A DNA stretch of 33,783 nt, from NCBI GenBank assembly GCA_937910305.1, contig CALEPS010000053.1:1-33783 (forward strand), read 5' to 3'. Shown in pieces: positions 21,699 through 29,392 of the stretch. The translations under genes were made by a program, and so were the position numbers. Numbering within the stretch: position 1 is the first letter of the stretch; each line of letters begins with the position of its first letter. The notes under the pieces were generated by a model, which ran no database searches, was not told the DNA's origin, and saw only the letters and a program-made list of their open reading frames with translations. Source of the DNA: an uncultured Bacteroidales bacterium. Lineage in GTDB: Bacteria; Bacteroidota; Bacteroidia; Bacteroidales; Paludibacteraceae.

Positions 21699-23594
21699 TT
21701 ACATTCTCTCGGGCATTTCTATGCCCAGGAGCGCCATGGCAGAACGAAGCACTTTTGCTACGTTAGCCGCGAGCAGCAGACGCAGCGCTTTCTTCTGTCC
21801 GTCCGGCTCGTTGAGGATGCTCAGATCATGATAGAAAGAGTTGAAATCGCAGGCGAGTGCGTACGCGTAATTACAAATGACCGCGGGCGAGAACTCTTCT
21901 CCGGCAGTGCGGACAGCAGACGGATACTCCGTCAGGCGCTGGATGAGGGCGAGCTCCTTGGGATCCAAAGAAAGACCGCTATCGCTGACAGAAGACAGAC
22001 CGGCTTCGCCTGACAGACCGCTGTCGCTGACAGATTTGCGGAGGACGGAGCGGATGCGGGCATAGGTATATTGGATAAACGGACCGGTATTGCCGTTAAA
22101 ATCGATAGACTCTGCGGGGTTGAAAAGCATGTTCTTTCTCGGATCTACCTTGAGAATAAAGTATTTGAGAGCTCCGAGCCCGACCATACGGGCGATCTCG
22201 TCGGCTTCCTCCTCGGTGATACCTTGCAGGGTGTTTACTTTGTCCTTCGATATCTCACGTGCATCCGCGACCATCTTATCCATCAGGTCGTCAGCATCCA
22301 CTACGGTTCCTTCGCGGCTCTTCATCTTGCCGTTTGGAAGTTCCACCATACCGTAGGAGAAATGAACCAGCTCTTTGCCGAACGGGAAACCAAGCCGGTC
22401 AAGGAGTATCGAAAGCACCTTGAAGTGGTACTCCTGCTCGTTTCCCACCACATAGACCATCTTATCGATAGGATAGTCCTGGAAACGCAGTTTAGCGGTA
22501 CCGATATCCTGGGTCATATAGACCGAAGTACCGTCCGAACGGAGCAACAGTTTCTCGTCCAGTCCGTCTTTGGTCAGGTCCGCCCATACCGATCCGTCCT
22601 CACGGCGATAGAAAGCACCGGAAGCCAGCCCTTTCTCCACCTCGCTTTTTCCCTCCAGATAGGTATTGGATTCGTAATATATCTTATCGAACGAAACGCC
22701 CATACGGCGGTATGTCTCGTCAAATCCGGCATATACCCATTCGTTCATTTTCGCCCATAGCGCGCGTACTTCCGGGTCGTTTGCCTCCCATTTGCGGAGC
22801 ATTTCCTGTGCCTCCAGCATAAGCGGAGCCTCGCGTTTAGCCGTTTCTTCATCCATGCCGCCCGCCGTCAGTTCAGCGATCTGCTTCTTGTATTCCTTGT
22901 CAAAACGGACGTAGTAGTCTCCGATGAGGTGGTCCCCTTTCTTGCCGGATGACTCCGGCGTTTCGCCGTTACCGAACTTCAGCCAAGCCAGCATGGATTT
23001 GCAGATATGTATTCCGCGGTCGTTGACGATATTGGTTTTCACCACTTTCCATCCGTTCGCCTCCTGGATCTGCGCAATCGAATAGCCGAGCAGGTTATTA
23101 CGGACATGCCCGAGGTGGAGCGGTTTGTTGGTGTTGGGGGACGAATATTCCACCATCATCAACATTTGGTCATTTTCACATTTACCATTTGGACATTTAC
23201 CATTCGGGTGTTTGAAGCGTCCGTAGTTCTCGTCGGCATTGATGGCTTTGAGTTGCTCCACCCAGAAAGAATCAGAGATAGTAAGGTTGAGGAAGCCCTG
23301 TACGGCATTAAAGCCATTTACCATTTCTAATCTCCCTCCGGTCGAACGATCTGCTTCGCCGTATGGGTCATTTACCATTTGGTTATTTATTATCCATTCA
23401 CCTATCTCCTGCGCTACCGCCTGCGGGGCTTTGCGCGCCGTCTTCACGAAAGGAAAGACCACCAGCGTGATGTTTCCTTCAAACTCCGGACGGGTTTTCT
23501 GTAATTGGATCTGCGAATCCCCGGCTTCCACGCCATACAGCGCCTTGACTGCCGATTTCGCAAGAGAAGTTATTTGCTGTTCTAAACTATTCAT
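21699..23594 (-). CDS. argS: Arginyl-tRNA synthetase
   Basis: Charges tRNA-Arg in the cytoplasm. About 631 residues from the ATG at 23594 (MNSLEQQITSLAKSAVKALY); the open frame upstream has no homology-like content. Class I signatures: EYSSPNTNKPLHLGHVRNN (HIGH-type HLGH), KMKSREGTVVDADDL (KMSKS-type loop), YVVGNEQEYHF, and the C-terminal anticodon domain (RLTEYPSAV, FNSFYHDLSIL). Three inserts look repeat-derived: QMVNDPYGEADRSTGGRLEM (about 23325-23385), HPNGKCPNGKCEND (about 23170-23215) and SVSDSGLSGEAGLSSVSDSG (21973-22034). Each falls at a likely surface loop and keeps the frame. Transcribed after the GT2 gene. Confidence 0.95.
   Translation of the reverse strand: MNSLEQQITSLAKSAVKALYGVEAGDSQIQLQKTRPEFEGNITLVVFPFVKTARKAPQAVAQEIGEWIINNQMVNDPYGEADRSTGGRLEMVNGFNAVQGFLNLTISDSFWVEQLKAINADENYGRFKHPNGKCPNGKCENDQMLMMVEYSSPNTNKPLHLGHVRNNLLGYSIAQIQEANGWKVVKTNIVNDRGIHICKSMLAWLKFGNGETPESSGKKGDHLIGDYYVRFDKEYKKQIAELTAGGMDEETAKREAPLMLEAQEMLRKWEANDPEVRALWAKMNEWVYAGFDETYRRMGVSFDKIYYESNTYLEGKSEVEKGLASGAFYRREDGSVWADLTKDGLDEKLLLRSDGTSVYMTQDIGTAKLRFQDYPIDKMVYVVGNEQEYHFKVLSILLDRLGFPFGKELVHFSYGMVELPNGKMKSREGTVVDADDLMDKMVADAREISKDKVNTLQGITEEEADEIARMVGLGALKYFILKVDPRKNMLFNPAESIDFNGNTGPFIQYTYARIRSVLRKSVSDSGLSGEAGLSSVSDSGLSLDPKELALIQRLTEYPSAVRTAGEEFSPAVICNYAYALACDFNSFYHDLSILNEPDGQKKALRLLLAANVAKVLRSAMALLGIEMPERM
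21973..22034 (-). repeat. GGTCTGTCAGG-type dispersed repeat inside argS
   Basis: Minus-strand core 22019-21983 matches the pectinesterase core at 9270-9306 in 35 of 37 bases. A CTGTCAGCGA(C/T)AGCGGTCT unit occurs twice within the argS copy. Confidence 0.9.
23170..23385 (-). repeat. CCAAATGGTAAATG-type short repeats inside argS
   Basis: The word CATTTACCATTTGG or close variants occurs near 23183-23212 (two adjacent copies) and near 23325 and 23370 (plus-strand reading). The latter pair flanks a GAAGCAGATCGTTCGACC block. All are translated in frame. Confidence 0.7.
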
Positions 23595-23605
23595 TCTATA
23601 TCTTT

Positions 23606-23660
23606 TATCTTTAAGCACCGGAGGTGCGATCTTTATTCTTTTAGCGAAGCGGTCTAAATC
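23606..23660 (-). repeat. AAGACCGC-type repeat at the GT2-argS junction
   Basis: On the minus strand AGACCGCTTCGCT (complement of 23643-23655) overlaps the GT2 stop codon (TAG, complement of 23654-23656). An AAAGATCGC unit and the hairpin GCACC, 3 nt, GGTGC follow. Same family as 15428-15487. Confidence 0.65.
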
Positions 23661-24388
23661 TGGGGGTATTTGCGGAACCAAGAGGATATTTTCAGCCGTA
23701 TGACGCCGAGCAAAGCTTCGGAGAAGATACCACCGCTCATCTTGGAAGTACCGAGCACCCGGTTTACGAAGATGATAGGCACTTCTATGATTTTTGCGCC
23801 GCATTGCGATGCGGTGAACTTCATCTCGATCTGGAAGGCATATCCTTTGAAGCGTATTTTGTCCAGTTCTATTGTCTCCAGGGTATGGCGGCGGTATGCC
23901 ACAAATCCTGCGGTGGTGTCATGTATGTCCACTCCCAGCACGAAACGCACATATTTGGATGCGAAATAGCTCATCAGCACGCGTCCCATAGGCCAGTTGA
24001 CGACATTGACGCCGGTCACGTAACGGCTACCTATCGCCAGATCGGCGCCCCGGTTAGCACAAGCGTCATAGAGTTTGAGCAGATCCTGCGGGTTGTGGCT
24101 GAAATCGGCATCCATCTCAAAGATATACTCCGCCTTATGCTCGATAGCCCATTTGAATCCGCATATGTATGCCGTTCCCAATCCCAGTTTGCCGGAACGC
24201 TCGACGATATCCACACGGTCTTTGTATTTTCCGGTCATAAGTCGTTTCACGATGTCTGCCGTTCCGTCAGGTGAACCGTCGTCGATAACCAAGACATTGA
24301 ATTCTATCGGCAACTCCATCACAGCCGTGATGATGGCTTCGATGTTTTCCTTTTCGTTGTAAGTAGGGATAATAACAAGTCTTTCCAT
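23654..24388 (-). CDS. Family 2 glycosyltransferase, polyprenol-phosphate mannose synthase-like
   Basis: Probably transfers a hexose from a nucleotide sugar to a polyprenyl phosphate at the inner membrane face (DPM1-like). About 244 residues from the ATG at 24388 (MERLVIIPTYNEKENI). GT-A signatures: VLVIDDGSPDGTADIV, KLGLGTAYICGFKWAIE, the metal-binding EMDADFSHNP, IGSRYVTG, and the C-terminal FKGYAFQIEM and FVNRVLGTSKM typical of polyprenol monophosphomannose synthases. The start is preceded by a degenerate ATTACGAATTAC-like repeat. It lies between the MBL hydrolase gene and argS on the same strand. Confidence 0.88.
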   Translation of the reverse strand: MERLVIIPTYNEKENIEAIITAVMELPIEFNVLVIDDGSPDGTADIVKRLMTGKYKDRVDIVERSGKLGLGTAYICGFKWAIEHKAEYIFEMDADFSHNPQDLLKLYDACANRGADLAIGSRYVTGVNVVNWPMGRVLMSYFASKYVRFVLGVDIHDTTAGFVAYRRHTLETIELDKIRFKGYAFQIEMKFTASQCGAKIIEVPIIFVNRVLGTSKMSGGIFSEALLGVIRLKISSWFRKYPQI

Positions 24389-24412
24389 ATAGTACGAATT
24401 ACACATTACGAG

Positions 24413-25249
24413 TTATGAATTATCCGCGATGACATGGTCATTCAGGACATATACCGGGCTGGGCGTTGTCCGGTCAAGTGCTTTGAGGAAGATGTCCGTA
24501 CCGGGCAGGATGTCCAGTTCCTCCAGATAAGAGGCAACGGTGTTGTACGCCACCTGCGGGTCGTTGTTCTCCAGGGAGAGATGGCACAGCCATACATTTC
24601 TCAGATCGGGGTGCCAGTTGCGTTCCAGCAGTTCGCCGCAGGTATCATTACTCTGGTGTCCGCGCGGCGAAAGGATCCGCTCCTTCAGATAGGTGGGATA
24701 AGGTCCGTTGAGGAGCATATGCTCGTCATGGTTAGCCTCGATGACCAAATGGTTCGCCGTACGGATATACGCCTCCATCTCGTCGTTCACGCTGCCGCAG
24801 TCGGTCATGATCACGAACCGCTGGCCAAGGTAATCGATGCAGTAGCCCACGCATTCGGTCGAGTCGTGCTCGATGCTGAAGGTATTGATCCGCATGCCGA
24901 AGAGTTCCCACTCTTTTCCTTTCTCGAAATAGCGCCGGCTGGTACGCAGTTTCTCCCTCACGCCGTAGTTACGGTCTATGCCTTCGTGAATCAGGGCAGT
25001 CGAATAGATAGGCAGGTGTACACGCTCACCGAGGGTGCCTACCGCACGTATGTGATCCGCATGGTCATGCGTGACAAGCACGCCCATGATATTTTGGAAA
25101 TCGAGCCCCATCTCCCGCAGGTATTTCTGGATCGACCGTGCAGAAATCCCCGCATCGATCAGTATTCCCTGACGACGCGTACCGAGATAGTAGCAGTTTC
25201 CGCTGCTACCGCTGGCAAAGCACCTGAATATGAGCTCCTTCTCCTCCAT
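24413..25249 (-). CDS. MBL-fold metallohydrolase, YycJ/WalJ-like
   Basis: A 278-residue beta-lactamase-fold hydrolase from the ATG at 25249 (MEEKELIFRCFASGSSGNCY). FASGSSGN and ILIDAG start the fold; the zinc motif is VTHDHADHI (HxHxDH); IEHDSTECVGY and IMTDCG supply further ligands, and LVIEANHDEHML is typical of the YycJ group. Members are 5'-exonuclease or phosphodiesterase-like; a role in DNA repair is proposed for some. It has its own promoter, and its -33 box lies in the terminal repeat of a MITE-like element. Confidence 0.85.
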   Translation of the reverse strand: MEEKELIFRCFASGSSGNCYYLGTRRQGILIDAGISARSIQKYLREMGLDFQNIMGVLVTHDHADHIRAVGTLGERVHLPIYSTALIHEGIDRNYGVREKLRTSRRYFEKGKEWELFGMRINTFSIEHDSTECVGYCIDYLGQRFVIMTDCGSVNDEMEAYIRTANHLVIEANHDEHMLLNGPYPTYLKERILSPRGHQSNDTCGELLERNWHPDLRNVWLCHLSLENNDPQVAYNTVASYLEELDILPGTDIFLKALDRTTPSPVYVLNDHVIADNS

Positions 25250-25265
25250 TTTACAAAATCGGGTA

Positions 25266-25296
25266 CAAAGGTACAACAAAAATTGCACATACGCAA
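25266..25296 (-). promoter_or_regulatory. Promoter of the MBL hydrolase gene
   Basis: Minus strand: TTG (complement of 25294-25296, context TTGCGTATG), 20 bp, TACCTTTG (complement of 25266-25273), about 17 bp before the ATG. Confidence 0.8.
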
Positions 25297-25448
25297 GCGT
25301 TCGGACATTTTTTTTGCCGAATAAAATGTATTTTATCTGTTGTGTGGGACTATGAGACGTTTATGCTCGCATAAAAACGGCTTATAGGTTCATGCAACAG
25401 GAAAGCCATTAGGCTTGGCAAAAAAAAATGTCTGAATGCTTGCGTATG
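25288..25448. repeat. MITE-like inverted-repeat element, about 161 bp
   Basis: Left arm 25288-25318 and right arm 25417-25448 are inverted copies (CATACGCAAGCGTTCGGACA versus CATACGCAAGCATTCAGACA, then T8 or T9 and GCC). They differ by two G/A changes and one T. The interior has two small hairpins (TAAAAT/ATTTTA; TTTATG, loop CTCG, CATAAA) and no credible ORF. No clear target-site duplication is visible. Confidence 0.65.
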
Positions 25449-25680
25449 GTCTGCAGGTGGAGAACTGCCTTGACTTGGCAGTTCGAACGGAAGGAGCAGC
25501 GGGGAGCGTCGCTCCGACATAGACAAACGTACTTTCGAGGTGGGACGGCTTTAGCCGTGTCGGTGCCCTCGAAGTACAAACGCACAAACTCCTATATAGC
25601 ACTAAAAGAGAGCCGGATGGCACTTCGTGGAGTATGCAGCCCCTCGGCGACTAAGAACGTAGTTACGGAGGATTAAAATG
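25449..25680. ncRNA. Candidate structured non-coding RNA, unknown family
   Basis: No credible ORF. Successive hairpins: AACTGCC/GGCAGTT (25463-25483); GGAGC, GTC, GCTCC (25503-25515); a long stem GTACTTTCGAGG (25529-25540) with CCTCGAAGTAC (25567-25577) enclosing ACGGCT/AGCCGT; and GCCG/CGGC around CACTTCGTG (25611-25648). Strand and boundaries are uncertain and no promoter was found on either strand. Not recognised as RNase P, tmRNA or SRP RNA. Confidence 0.35.
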
Positions 25681-25694
25681 GGTGATTTTAAGCG

Positions 25695-25749
25695 AATCGG
25701 CTCAAAAAAGTAAGATTTTTTGTATTTTTTAGCTCAATTTGAGCCGATT
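25695..25749. promoter_or_regulatory. Palindromic operator upstream of the Fic gene
   Basis: AATCGGCTCAAA (25695-25706) and TTTGAGCCGATT (25738-25749) are a perfect 12-bp inverted repeat. GCTCAATTTGAGC (25732-25744) is a second palindrome sharing the right half-site. These are three GCTCAA half-sites just ahead of the -7 box. Confidence 0.75.
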
Positions 25750-25765
25750 ATTCAAATATTTTTTG

Positions 25766-25773
25766 TAATTTTG
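25766..25773 (+). promoter_or_regulatory. -7 box of the Fic gene promoter
   Basis: TAATTTTG, 22 bp before the ATG at 25796. The nearest TTTG (25738-25741) is 24 bp upstream and inside the operator, so repressor binding would hide the -33 region. Confidence 0.65.
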
Positions 25774-25795
25774 CACCGATTTTATCATTTCACTT

Positions 25796-26830
25796 ATGGA
25801 AACGACTCGTGAAATACTGCAATTTTTGCACTATCATCCCTCATCTTCGCGGGAAGAAATCCGCGGAGGTATCGGCTTTCAAGAGAGTGATGCGACACTC
25901 AAACGACTTATTGGTGGCGGAGTGGAAAATGGAGATATAGTGGTAGAAGGGAAGGCGCGCGCGACGCGTTATTCCTTATCTAATCGCGCGCATTTACTGA
26001 TGCCGATGGATTTAGACACCTATTTTGCGCAGGAGACCGACGAGCGGCAAGTGCAGACGGGGTTCAATTTTGCGCTTATCACTGAGCAGCTTCCGCAAGT
26101 ATCTTTGTTTACGGAGGAGGAATTAGCGCATCTGAATGATTTGCAAGCCGAATTTCGCACGCATTTGGAGGATATGAGCGAAAGTGAATATCGCAAAGAG
26201 ATGGAGCGTTTGGGAATAGATTTGAGTTGGAAATCCTCACAGATAGAAGGAAATACCTATTCGCTATTGGAGACCGAGCGTTTGTTGCGGGAGAGCAAAA
26301 CGGCAGATGGTAAGACCAAAGAAGAGGCAGTAATGCTTCTAAACCATAAGGATGCATTGCGGTTTGTATTGGACAATCCTGATTATTTACAAACGCTAAC
26401 CATTAGCCATATTGAGGATATTCATCAACTGCTGACCAAAGAGCTTTCCGTAGATACGGGTTTACGTCATCGCCGTGTGGGTATTACAGGCACGCAATAC
26501 AGGCCGCTCGACAATGAGTTTCAAATCCGCGAAGCGATGCGGGATACTTGTGATTTGATTAACAGCCGTACGAACGTGTTTGAGAAAGCTTTGTTGGCTT
26601 TGTTATTGCTGAGTTATATTCAGCCGTTCATGGACGGCAATAAGCGCACGGCACGTATTACGAGCAATGCTTTGCTGATTGCGAATGGTTATTGCCCACT
26701 CTCTTTTAGAACGGTGGATTCGATTGATTATAAGAAGGCTATGCTCATTTTCTATGAGCAAAACAACTTGCACGCCTTTAAACAAATCTTCATCAACCAA
26801 TACGAATTTGCCGTAAGAGAATACTTCTAA
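25796..26830 (+). CDS. HTH-Fic family protein with Gln in place of the catalytic His
   Basis: A 344-residue protein. The N-terminus is a winged helix-turn-helix (TREILQFLHYHPSSSREEI, ending ATRYSLS). An inhibitory helix motif SSQIEG (residues 147-152) fits the [S/T]xxxE[G/N] signature of class II Fic proteins. The Fic core reads IQPFMDGNKRTAR (276-287), where active AMP-transferring Fic enzymes have HPFxDGNGR: the His is Gln276 and the second Gly is Lys. The loss of the base suggests altered chemistry or a purely regulatory role. The HTH and the GCTCAA operator directly upstream suggest autoregulation. No antitoxin gene is adjacent. It converges with the LRR gene. Confidence 0.88.
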   Translation: METTREILQFLHYHPSSSREEIRGGIGFQESDATLKRLIGGGVENGDIVVEGKARATRYSLSNRAHLLMPMDLDTYFAQETDERQVQTGFNFALITEQLPQVSLFTEEELAHLNDLQAEFRTHLEDMSESEYRKEMERLGIDLSWKSSQIEGNTYSLLETERLLRESKTADGKTKEEAVMLLNHKDALRFVLDNPDYLQTLTISHIEDIHQLLTKELSVDTGLRHRRVGITGTQYRPLDNEFQIREAMRDTCDLINSRTNVFEKALLALLLLSYIQPFMDGNKRTARITSNALLIANGYCPLSFRTVDSIDYKKAMLIFYEQNNLHAFKQIFINQYEFAVREYF

Positions 26831-26833
26831 CAC

Positions 26834-26860
26834 TACGGGCGACACATTGTGCCGCCCGTA
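26834..26860. terminator. Hairpin between the convergent Fic and LRR genes
   Basis: TACGGGCG (26834-26841) pairs with CGCCCGTA (26853-26860); inner CAC/GTG closes an ATT loop. No long T run follows on either strand. Confidence 0.7.
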
Positions 26861-26891
26861 TACTTCCTTGGTACTTAGTCACTTAGTCACT

Positions 26892-29327
26892 TTACTTCAC
26901 CTCTGCGCCTTGGAGGGTGTATGTCTTCTCCCCGCGGAGGATGAAGATTTGACCATTATGGAGGATAAGCCTACCTCTGTCTCCTCCCTGAAGGGAAGAG
27001 GAAACATTGTCAATTCCTGTCGGCATATTCGATGCGCCTTGGATGTCGAACTCCTGCCAGTAAGTGTCTGCCTCATAAGCAGAAACAGCCTCATCCGGTA
27101 CATAGACCGGAATCTGGCGCTTCACATCGAAGAAGGTCTTTGCCTGAATAGAAGGAGGCGTAACAGAATTGACAGTAATCTTCTTCAGTTTGGCGCAGAG
27201 TGCAAAAGTATTATCTCCAATAGTCTGCACGGACGACGGCAGAACCATCTCTTCCAGATACGTACATCCATAGAAAGCACCGTCGCCGATTTCTGTTACA
27301 CCTTCCGGAATAACGAGATTCTGAAGCTCATGTGCGTTGTAGAATGCCCAGTTACCGATTTTGCGGAGTTGGTTAGCAGAGGCTGCAGGCGCATTGAGAC
27401 GTCCCGGAGCACCGGCAGGTGAGCCGCCAAAAGTAATGGATTTCAAACTGCGGCAATCCTCAAAAGCAGATTGCTCGATTTCTTCTACAGAAGCAGGGAT
27501 ATCGATGGATTGCAGATTCTTGCATCCGGCTACCATCATATAGCTTACTTTCTGCAAGCCTGCCGGTAATACCAATTGTTGCAGGTTATAGTAACCTTTG
27601 AAAGCCTCGTCCGCAAACTCTGTGTTCGTTACGCGGGACACATCCAATGTCTGGAGAGTCTTGTAAGAGCGGTTGATAAACAATAGTGCATTTTCTGTCA
27701 GTTCGCCGTCATTGACTGTTACGTGGTTTAAGATCTTAGTATAATAAGGCCAGTTACCTTCCGGAATATCGAAGAATGCAGCAGGGGCTGCCACAGAGGT
27801 CAAACCGCTGCAACCATAGAAAGCCCTATCTCCAATGCTTGTGACGCTGTTGGGAATGGTCACAGAGGTTAGTTTATTCATACCATAACAGCAATGTCCA
27901 GGAATGGTTTCTACTTCATTGCCGAAAACAAAAGACTCAACTTGTGAGCCAAAATCACCAGAATTACTGCAGTTCTTTGCATTCCAAATAACAGAGGTCA
28001 AAGCGGTGCAATAATCGAAAGCATCCTTTCCAATGCTTGTGACGCTATTGGGAATCTCTATTGAGGTCAAACCGGTGCAACCTAAGAAAGCATACTCTCC
28101 AATAAATCTCGTCCCATCCTTGATTGTATGAGAAGATAATGTTTTATCTACTGCTTCTACTAAATAACTATCTGCATAGCGAACATTGTCAATTATAGGC
28201 AAACCGCTGCAATTAAAGAAAGCGTCATATCCAATGCTTGTGACGCTATTGGGAATTGTCACAGAGGTCAAACCGCTGCAATCGGAGAAAGCATAACTTC
28301 CAATACTTGTGACCCCCTCCTCAATAATAAGCGTTGTCATTTCTTGTCTTGCTTCCACTCCACATTGAGTATTTTGTTCAAAGGCACCTTCGCCGCTGAT
28401 AATTAGCGTCTTGGCTGTTGGGTCATAGGTCCATATCAAAGCTAAATAATTACCGCACCGACCGCTTCTATCAACAGCAAACTCTGCCGTGAGCGTTGTG
28501 TCTTGTGTTATAACGATTGTACGCGGATTGTCTGTATTACCATCCGACCACTGCTTGAAATGATATCCATAGTCAGGGATAGCCTCAATAGTCACTTGTT
28601 CATTTTCTAAATGTTTACCATTAACACCCGATTTAATTACACCTCCTTCGTCGGCATTAACCGTAAGAAAGTACAATGGAATCAAGCAAGGAGCGGTATA
28701 ACCAACTTGCTCAATACCATATATGTAGCCGTCTGGATGGTCGCTCACAAGAAGTTCCGGAGAAGTCTTGGTTCCGGTGTACGGAGCGAAAGCGAAGAGA
28801 CAGTCAGAACCATCCGCTTGAGTTATGTATGGTTCTTGGTCGCCCCACATCCACCATCCAGCACCTATGTTGTCTGCGGTGTATTCGAAGCCAAAGAATT
28901 GAGCAAATACATACACTACAGAGTCCGGCATCGTAGCCTTTTGTGCTTCGATAGAATTGCCCAACAGTTGAGCGAAATTACATGTCATTCCCCAAATATT
29001 GCCGTTGATTTGCATAAGACGCTCAGTATCATTTTTTAGGCGACCGTAGTTGGTCCATGCGTTTACTGCGATGCCTCGAGCAGCCCCATTGTACGTTGAA
29101 GATTCGTTGAGCCAGTTTTCTAACCATGTGCCAGTAACATCAATAGCAAAGACGAACGTCTCATCTACCTCCATGTCGTTGGATGAAGTGAATGTTCCTG
29201 CAGTGCAATCGTACTTAACAATGTAACGGCCGTCCGCACCAATGGGGTTGTTTAATGCGTGCGCTAAAAGCGGCAGCATACCAATGCCTGCTACAGCGAG
29301 CAATAGGGTAAAAAGTTTTTGTTTCAT
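26892..29327 (-). CDS. BspA-like leucine-rich-repeat (LRR_5) secreted protein
   Basis: An 811-residue protein with a signal peptide (MKQKLFTLLLAVAGIGMLPL). A unique N-terminal domain of about 220 residues follows, then a short beta module (FLTVNADEGGVIKSG, YHFKQWSDGNTDNPRTI), and LRR_5 repeats of the form LTSVTIPNSVTSIGxxAFxxC interrupted by an irregular block (YADSYLVEAVDKTLSSHTI). The C-terminus ends ILRGEKTYTLQGAEVK. BspA-type proteins are surface adhesins that bind host or microbial ligands. It is paralogous to the next gene from the beta module to the end, with the same irregular block. No start-proximal promoter of the standard kind was found. Confidence 0.88.
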   Translation of the reverse strand: MKQKLFTLLLAVAGIGMLPLLAHALNNPIGADGRYIVKYDCTAGTFTSSNDMEVDETFVFAIDVTGTWLENWLNESSTYNGAARGIAVNAWTNYGRLKNDTERLMQINGNIWGMTCNFAQLLGNSIEAQKATMPDSVVYVFAQFFGFEYTADNIGAGWWMWGDQEPYITQADGSDCLFAFAPYTGTKTSPELLVSDHPDGYIYGIEQVGYTAPCLIPLYFLTVNADEGGVIKSGVNGKHLENEQVTIEAIPDYGYHFKQWSDGNTDNPRTIVITQDTTLTAEFAVDRSGRCGNYLALIWTYDPTAKTLIISGEGAFEQNTQCGVEARQEMTTLIIEEGVTSIGSYAFSDCSGLTSVTIPNSVTSIGYDAFFNCSGLPIIDNVRYADSYLVEAVDKTLSSHTIKDGTRFIGEYAFLGCTGLTSIEIPNSVTSIGKDAFDYCTALTSVIWNAKNCSNSGDFGSQVESFVFGNEVETIPGHCCYGMNKLTSVTIPNSVTSIGDRAFYGCSGLTSVAAPAAFFDIPEGNWPYYTKILNHVTVNDGELTENALLFINRSYKTLQTLDVSRVTNTEFADEAFKGYYNLQQLVLPAGLQKVSYMMVAGCKNLQSIDIPASVEEIEQSAFEDCRSLKSITFGGSPAGAPGRLNAPAASANQLRKIGNWAFYNAHELQNLVIPEGVTEIGDGAFYGCTYLEEMVLPSSVQTIGDNTFALCAKLKKITVNSVTPPSIQAKTFFDVKRQIPVYVPDEAVSAYEADTYWQEFDIQGASNMPTGIDNVSSSLQGGDRGRLILHNGQIFILRGEKTYTLQGAEVK

Positions 29328-29360
29328 GATGATGTTATGTTAATTGTTTTTTGGTAACTC

Positions 29361-29380
29361 GGCGGGAAGCCAATCCCGCC
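29361..29380. terminator. Hairpin after the upstream LRR gene
   Basis: GGCGGGA (29361-29367) pairs with TCCCGCC (29374-29380), 12 bp beyond the stop of the 29393-32635 gene. There is no T run, so it may stabilise the 3' end rather than terminate. Confidence 0.5.
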
Positions 29381-29392
29381 AAGCCTATGATT

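Noticed and set aside
25489..25500. GGAAGGAGCAGC resembling the SRP RNA tetraloop region
   Set aside because: The flanking bases do not form the UCC-GGAA-GGA stem or the symmetric loop of SRP domain IV.
25610..25650. GAGCCGGATG resembling group II intron domain V
   Set aside because: The required complementary CGTCCGGTTC-like arm and a reverse transcriptase are missing.
25390..25676. Two short ORFs of about 80 codons in the MBL-Fic gap
   Set aside because: Basic, low-similarity translations overlapping the hairpins; no start context; better explained as non-coding.
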